Of a DNA stretch of 54,990 nt, positions 53,401 through 54,990 are shown one piece after another (positions within the stretch are counted from its first letter, which is position 1; the number at the start of each line of letters is the position of its first letter). Below the pieces are notes generated by a model. The model was not told the DNA's origin. It worked only from the letters and a program-made list of their open reading frames with translations, and ran no database searches. The position numbers and the translations under genes were made by a program. This stretch comes from Oscillospiraceae bacterium (GTDB lineage: Bacteria > Bacillota > Clostridia > Oscillospirales > CAG-272): contig SVQN01000009.1 in NCBI GenBank assembly GCA_015065295.1, forward strand, positions 1 to 54,990, given 5' to 3'.

Positions 53401-53963
53401 TTTACGCTAACGGAGCCGAGAGCTTCGCCTGCAACGGAAGCGGTGAGGTTGAACCAGCCGCAGGCGTCGAGGTATGCGCCGCCGTTTGCGTGAGGTGCGC
53501 TGTAGTCGGGATTGCCGCTTCTGTCATAGAAGTAAGTGTCGTTGCTGAATTCAGCTACAACATACTTCTGACCGTCGATTTCTTCAACGGTGGTGGTAAC
53601 TGCGCTGAAGAATGCTTCACCGTTGCCGGCAACCCATTCGGTCAGTGCGCCGCCCTGAATCTGAGTCGGATACTTTTCCGCGTCATTGTAGGGCTTTTCT
53701 GCGTCTCTGGTCATGGTCCATTCAACGGTCGCCGGATCAACGTCGCCGTCAACGGGGATCATAGCCTTGTAGGAACGTGCTTCGGAAAGGGAGATCTGGT
53801 CTTCACCGTTTTCGGACACGTTCACGAAAGTGGCTGCGGCTGCGGGAGCGGCAGCGGTTTCAACTGCTTCGTCAGCCATCGCAGCGGGTGCGAGCTGAAG
53901 AGCAAGTGCGAGAGTAAGAAGGGTAGCTACGCGCTTCTTGCCCTCGTTCATGTTACGGGTCAT
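50481..53963 (-). CDS. Large secreted M14-family zinc carboxypeptidase
   Basis: A 1160-residue exported metallopeptidase. The signal peptide covers residues 1 to about 30 (TLLTLALALQLAPAAMADE). The catalytic domain has zinc ligands His289 and Glu292 in SNVHANEVAAADG and His456 in FTEFHG, the Asn-Arg substrate pair in NGYDLNRDN (426-427) and the catalytic Glu561 in YTVELPAY. The long C-terminal part looks like a type 1 glutamine amidotransferase-like alpha/beta region, then a tail of Glu/Val repeats (EEEIAEEEAVVEEIVEDVVE) and a terminal helix. The protein is very acidic. Codon use is so biased that the opposite strand is open over the whole length. AAAGGAG precedes the start, and there is a strong promoter with an operator-like palindrome. 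Confidence 0.9.
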   Translation of the reverse strand: MTRNMNEGKKRVATLLTLALALQLAPAAMADEAVETAAAPAAAATFVNVSENGEDQISLSEARSYKAMIPVDGDVDPATVEWTMTRDAEKPYNDAEKYPTQIQGGALTEWVAGNGEAFFSAVTTTVEEIDGQKYVVAEFSNDTYFYDRSGNPDYSAPHANGGAYLDACGWFNLTASVAGEALGSVSVKIAPYDSFHTMAEIYDELDDMVEFAAENTGLYAERFSMGLSSGEIYEPMDMPYVIIADDASSVEAWLAYAELAEGDPTAALAAIEAGEYDDLRVPVLYSNVHANEVAAADGIMDFGWMLLEAAASEEGTMTYNNLTGFTAEGEAELAAELAEDGIVVPDLIAEDATFLGFIHDDNVMNTAWGANIYSAEIDLDKYYTQETVTVDVDALLEDVFFILVPEENVEGREYVTRYASNGYDLNRDNSFQTTEETQNMQWMIGAFNPVSFTEFHGRVEAFQVEPCDPPHEPNFEYDLLAEHLMTGGEALGIAAVANNDSFNSYTTPQRDYFYAVTDEEGNPTYDENGKQIGYWAPWDDMSTSYTPQFSMLQGTVAYTVELPAYNDDAADLVQYGILGQANYVAAEKLAYAAAQAKIWERGVTNANSNAFELVGQWFCDQYDVEGAEMDIFRPEFDGEGQNGNFYPECYIIALDAENQTNLQAANDMMVWLARNDVKVLLTEDEFEYDGVTYPAGTMIITMYQAKRSVANGALYDGTLIQQWSDLYSEGITTFGETRGFDVVTVAEPAAYEEIIAVCGEWGYYEDALAFRANVTSAFTGVENAQVIISNASEDSTAAVNALLQAGETVAMVTDETSAFYDDFITSYAAWLTVADDYVVTATGIASADAPAANVITKAPAVYLTGTPAPASAGFVYSNRVTNTNWNYDNEAMEMMGFDVTTDLAAADAVVGASALAEAELAAVKAGTPYIGYGSRAGKGADLFGDAIVRDSASGMDCLGYVTYPTTSLVNASYVMDNDDVLYGYGVGYYSVVPEGADVLVQMDGTKVPTEGFIQAITEEQAAASEAYLNNSVQAIAYNGTDAEGNTLNVVLFANTLTHKLHQRDEYAFISNFVFSNLLGDAYVAVDAVVEEEIAEEEAVVEEIVEDVVEEEVVVEDNGLDITNDPFLAPVREAVKALIEKIIIAADGLADKVFLAPALNK

Positions 53964-53993
53964 GAGTGTGTACTCCTTTAATGATATATATCA

Positions 53994-54019
53994 GGATGTA
54001 AATGTAAACATTTGCATCC
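53994..54019. promoter_or_regulatory. Operator-like palindrome at the M14 transcription start
   Basis: GGATGTAAATG (53994-54004) and CATTTGCATCC (54009-54019) are inverted copies with one mismatch around TAAA. The site begins about six bases downstream of the -10 box, so a bound protein would block initiation. It could also be a 5' leader hairpin. The regulator is unknown. Confidence 0.55.
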
Positions 54020-54025
54020 GCGTAG

Positions 54026-54054
54026 ATTATAGCATTATCTTCGGACGAATGCAA
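54026..54054 (-). promoter_or_regulatory. Sigma-A promoter for M14 gene
   Basis: Minus-strand TTGCAT (54049-54054), a 17-base spacer and TATAAT (54026-54031). Confidence 0.78.
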
Positions 54055-54233
54055 TAGGAAAATGCAATTTTATACATAATTCCGGGACAAATCCGTTATA
54101 AATTCTCTTTATTTATTGAATTTTCCATACAGTTTATTCATATTATCGGATATTGACCAGATGGTGCAAAAAATGTTATAGCGGGTTATCGGATGGATTT
54201 GGAGCAGACCGCTGGAAAATTTCTCTCCCCCTC
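54055..54233. other. AT-rich intergenic stretch
   Basis: This is the middle of the 346-base gap between two divergent genes. I see no reading frame, hairpin or repeat here beyond the promoters listed on each side. Confidence 0.5.
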
Positions 54234-54262
54234 TTGACAGGCGGATTCCGGTATGATATAAT
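54234..54262 (+). promoter_or_regulatory. Sigma-A promoter for CPBP-like gene
   Basis: TTGACA (54234-54239), a 17-base spacer and TATAAT (54257-54262): full consensus. Confidence 0.85.
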
Positions 54263-54309
54263 ACAATTAACAATTAGGTTAAATGTTAATTGTCAGAAAG
54301 GAGAATCCC

Positions 54310-54570
54310 ATGAACAACAATATCCGATGGGACAGAAACCAATTCATCCGTTATATCCTCTGGACATTTTCGACCGCGTGGATTCTGCAGATCATTGCCA
54401 GTATTTTCTCAAATCAGGGAAATCAGATCGCCTTTACGCTTCTGATGAGCCTGACCATGTATATGCCGTTTCTCGGGACGGTTCTTGCGAAAATCCCTCT
54501 CCGCGGAATGGGCTGGAAGCCGAAATTCAGGGGGAATCTGCGGTATATCGCTGCCGCCATGTGGGGACCT
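54310..54570 (+). pseudogene. 5' fragment of a CPBP-like intramembrane metalloprotease gene, cut by a sequence junction
   Basis: About 87 residues from a good ATG (AAAGGAG seven bases upstream, consensus promoter). Two hydrophobic segments ([40 protein letters not shown]) and [13 protein letters not shown] resemble the N-terminal part of clostridial CPBP (Abi/CAAX protease-like) membrane proteins. After AAAMWGP the resemblance stops: the frame continues to 54738, but those residues are the reverse of a purD gene. The catalytic motifs (EExxxR and others) are therefore missing. This is most likely an assembly join rather than a natural truncation. Confidence 0.62.
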
Positions 54571-54990
54571 GCTGTCTTTCACATCTTCGGTGCCGAAAAT
54601 TTCGATGCCTTTTTCGTAGTCTCCAGGGTATCCGCCCGATACGAGCATGACAGTTACGGCAGCGCGTTCGTCAAATTCAATGGTCTTTTCGTTGAGGTTC
54701 CCGTTGGCTACGCCTTCAAACAAATCCACAATGTCTGATTTGATGCGCAGCATGACGACTTCAGTCTCGGGGTCGCCCATGCGTGCATTGTATTCTATCA
54801 CGTATGGTTCGCCGCCTACGTTTATCAGACCGAAGAAAATGAAGCCTTTGTAGTCGATATTGTCTTGCGCCAGTCCGTCGATGGTGGGTTTGATGATTCT
54901 GGTCTCGATTTTGTTCATAAACTCTTTGGTGACGAACGGAACGGGCGAAACAGCTCCCATGCCGCCGGTGTTCAGCCCGGTGTCGCCTTC
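54571..54990 (-). CDS. purD: Phosphoribosylamine-glycine ligase fragment, Bacteroidales type, both ends missing
   Basis: Read on the minus strand from the window edge, the frame gives [20 protein letters not shown], then [40 protein letters not shown] and [20 protein letters not shown], which are core PurD ATP-grasp segments (GDTGxNTGGMG, YNxRxGDPETE). The wording is that of Bacteroidales PurD, not Clostridia. Similarity ends at about VKDS (54571), after which the minus-strand frame becomes meaningless, while the plus strand reads as a membrane protease. The 5' part lies beyond the window and the 3' part is lost at the join. PurD makes GAR in purine synthesis. Confidence 0.88.

Noticed and set aside
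50448-53981. 1177-codon plus-strand frame opposite the M14 gene
   Set aside because: Its translation is low-complexity Gly/Val/Phe/Cys-rich with no motif. It mirrors the third-base bias of the real gene, which has a signal peptide, promoter and complete catalytic motifs.
54283-54738. A single 151-residue plus-strand protein
   Set aside because: Its second half is the reverse complement of purD, so the frame crosses the chimeric join.
1-54990. tRNA, rRNA, CRISPR array, prophage or replication origin
   Set aside because: I looked for conserved tRNA arms, rRNA cores, regularly spaced repeats and phage or DnaA-box patterns and saw none.

Overview
The window reads as a piece of an uncultured gut or rumen Clostridia-type Bacillota genome. 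The genes carry strong AGGAG-type ribosome binding sites and sigma-A promoters (TTGACA-17/18-TATAAT). Lipoprotein signal peptides are of the clostridial kind, and there is a clostridial DUF6171 protein and a FlaA1-like dehydratase. I found no rRNA, tRNA, CRISPR array or phage gene. The last ~420 bases are different: they encode a Bacteroidales-type PurD on the opposite strand, spliced into the middle of a clostridial membrane-protease gene. The right edge is therefore probably an assembly chimera of a mixed gut community.

Most of the window is a set of small, mostly divergent operons for breaking down complex plant or host glycans. From left to right they are: GH51 arabinofuranosidase, DUF6171 and a large unrecognised enzyme (1-3234, minus); a sugar isomerase (4009-4962); a GH78-like rhamnosidase with two Asp-box (sialidase-fold) enzymes (5695-10128); DUF4838 and secreted GH20 (10180-13869, minus), divergent from a solute-binding lipoprotein and an Asp-box enzyme (14092-16671); two GH28-like beta-helix proteins (16739-20018, minus); PepF and a FlaA1-like dehydratase (20210-23086); a URO-D-family protein and an isomerase (23142-24961, minus), divergent from a CE15-like esterase (25051-26181); a second solute-binding lipoprotein (26235-27713, minus); an Asp-box enzyme and a ceramidase-like hydrolase (27898-30322, minus); a GH2 enzyme (30472-32175, minus), divergent from a six-gene operon SDR, lipoprotein, class I dehydroquinase-like, GH95, SDR, DUF4838 (32355-40769); an XRE regulator; PHP phosphoesterase and methyltransferase; a GH106 rhamnosidase with an esterase-metallophosphoesterase fusion (43816-48863, minus); RidA; and a 1160-residue secreted M14 carboxypeptidase.

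The mix (rhamnosidases, arabinofuranosidase, polygalacturonase-like, fucosidase/galactosidase, CE15-like, sialidase-fold) best fits pectin side chains such as rhamnogalacturonans. GH20, sialidase-fold and ceramidase-like members leave host glycoconjugates open. Only GH20, M14 and the three lipoproteins carry export signals, so most glycosidases should act in the cytoplasm on imported oligosaccharides. Three solute-binding lipoproteins are present but no ABC permease or ATPase is, so they must share transport machinery encoded elsewhere.

The least explained structure is a pair of ~0.7-kb non-coding, imperfectly palindromic elements at 3288-3989 and 49710-50415. They share a 58-nt identical core and nested stems, including a compensatory base-pair change. 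They are either a MITE-like repeat or a large structured RNA. A 221-bp IS200/IS605-like relic sits directly beside the second copy, and a small 142-bp inverted-repeat element lies at 18323-18464.
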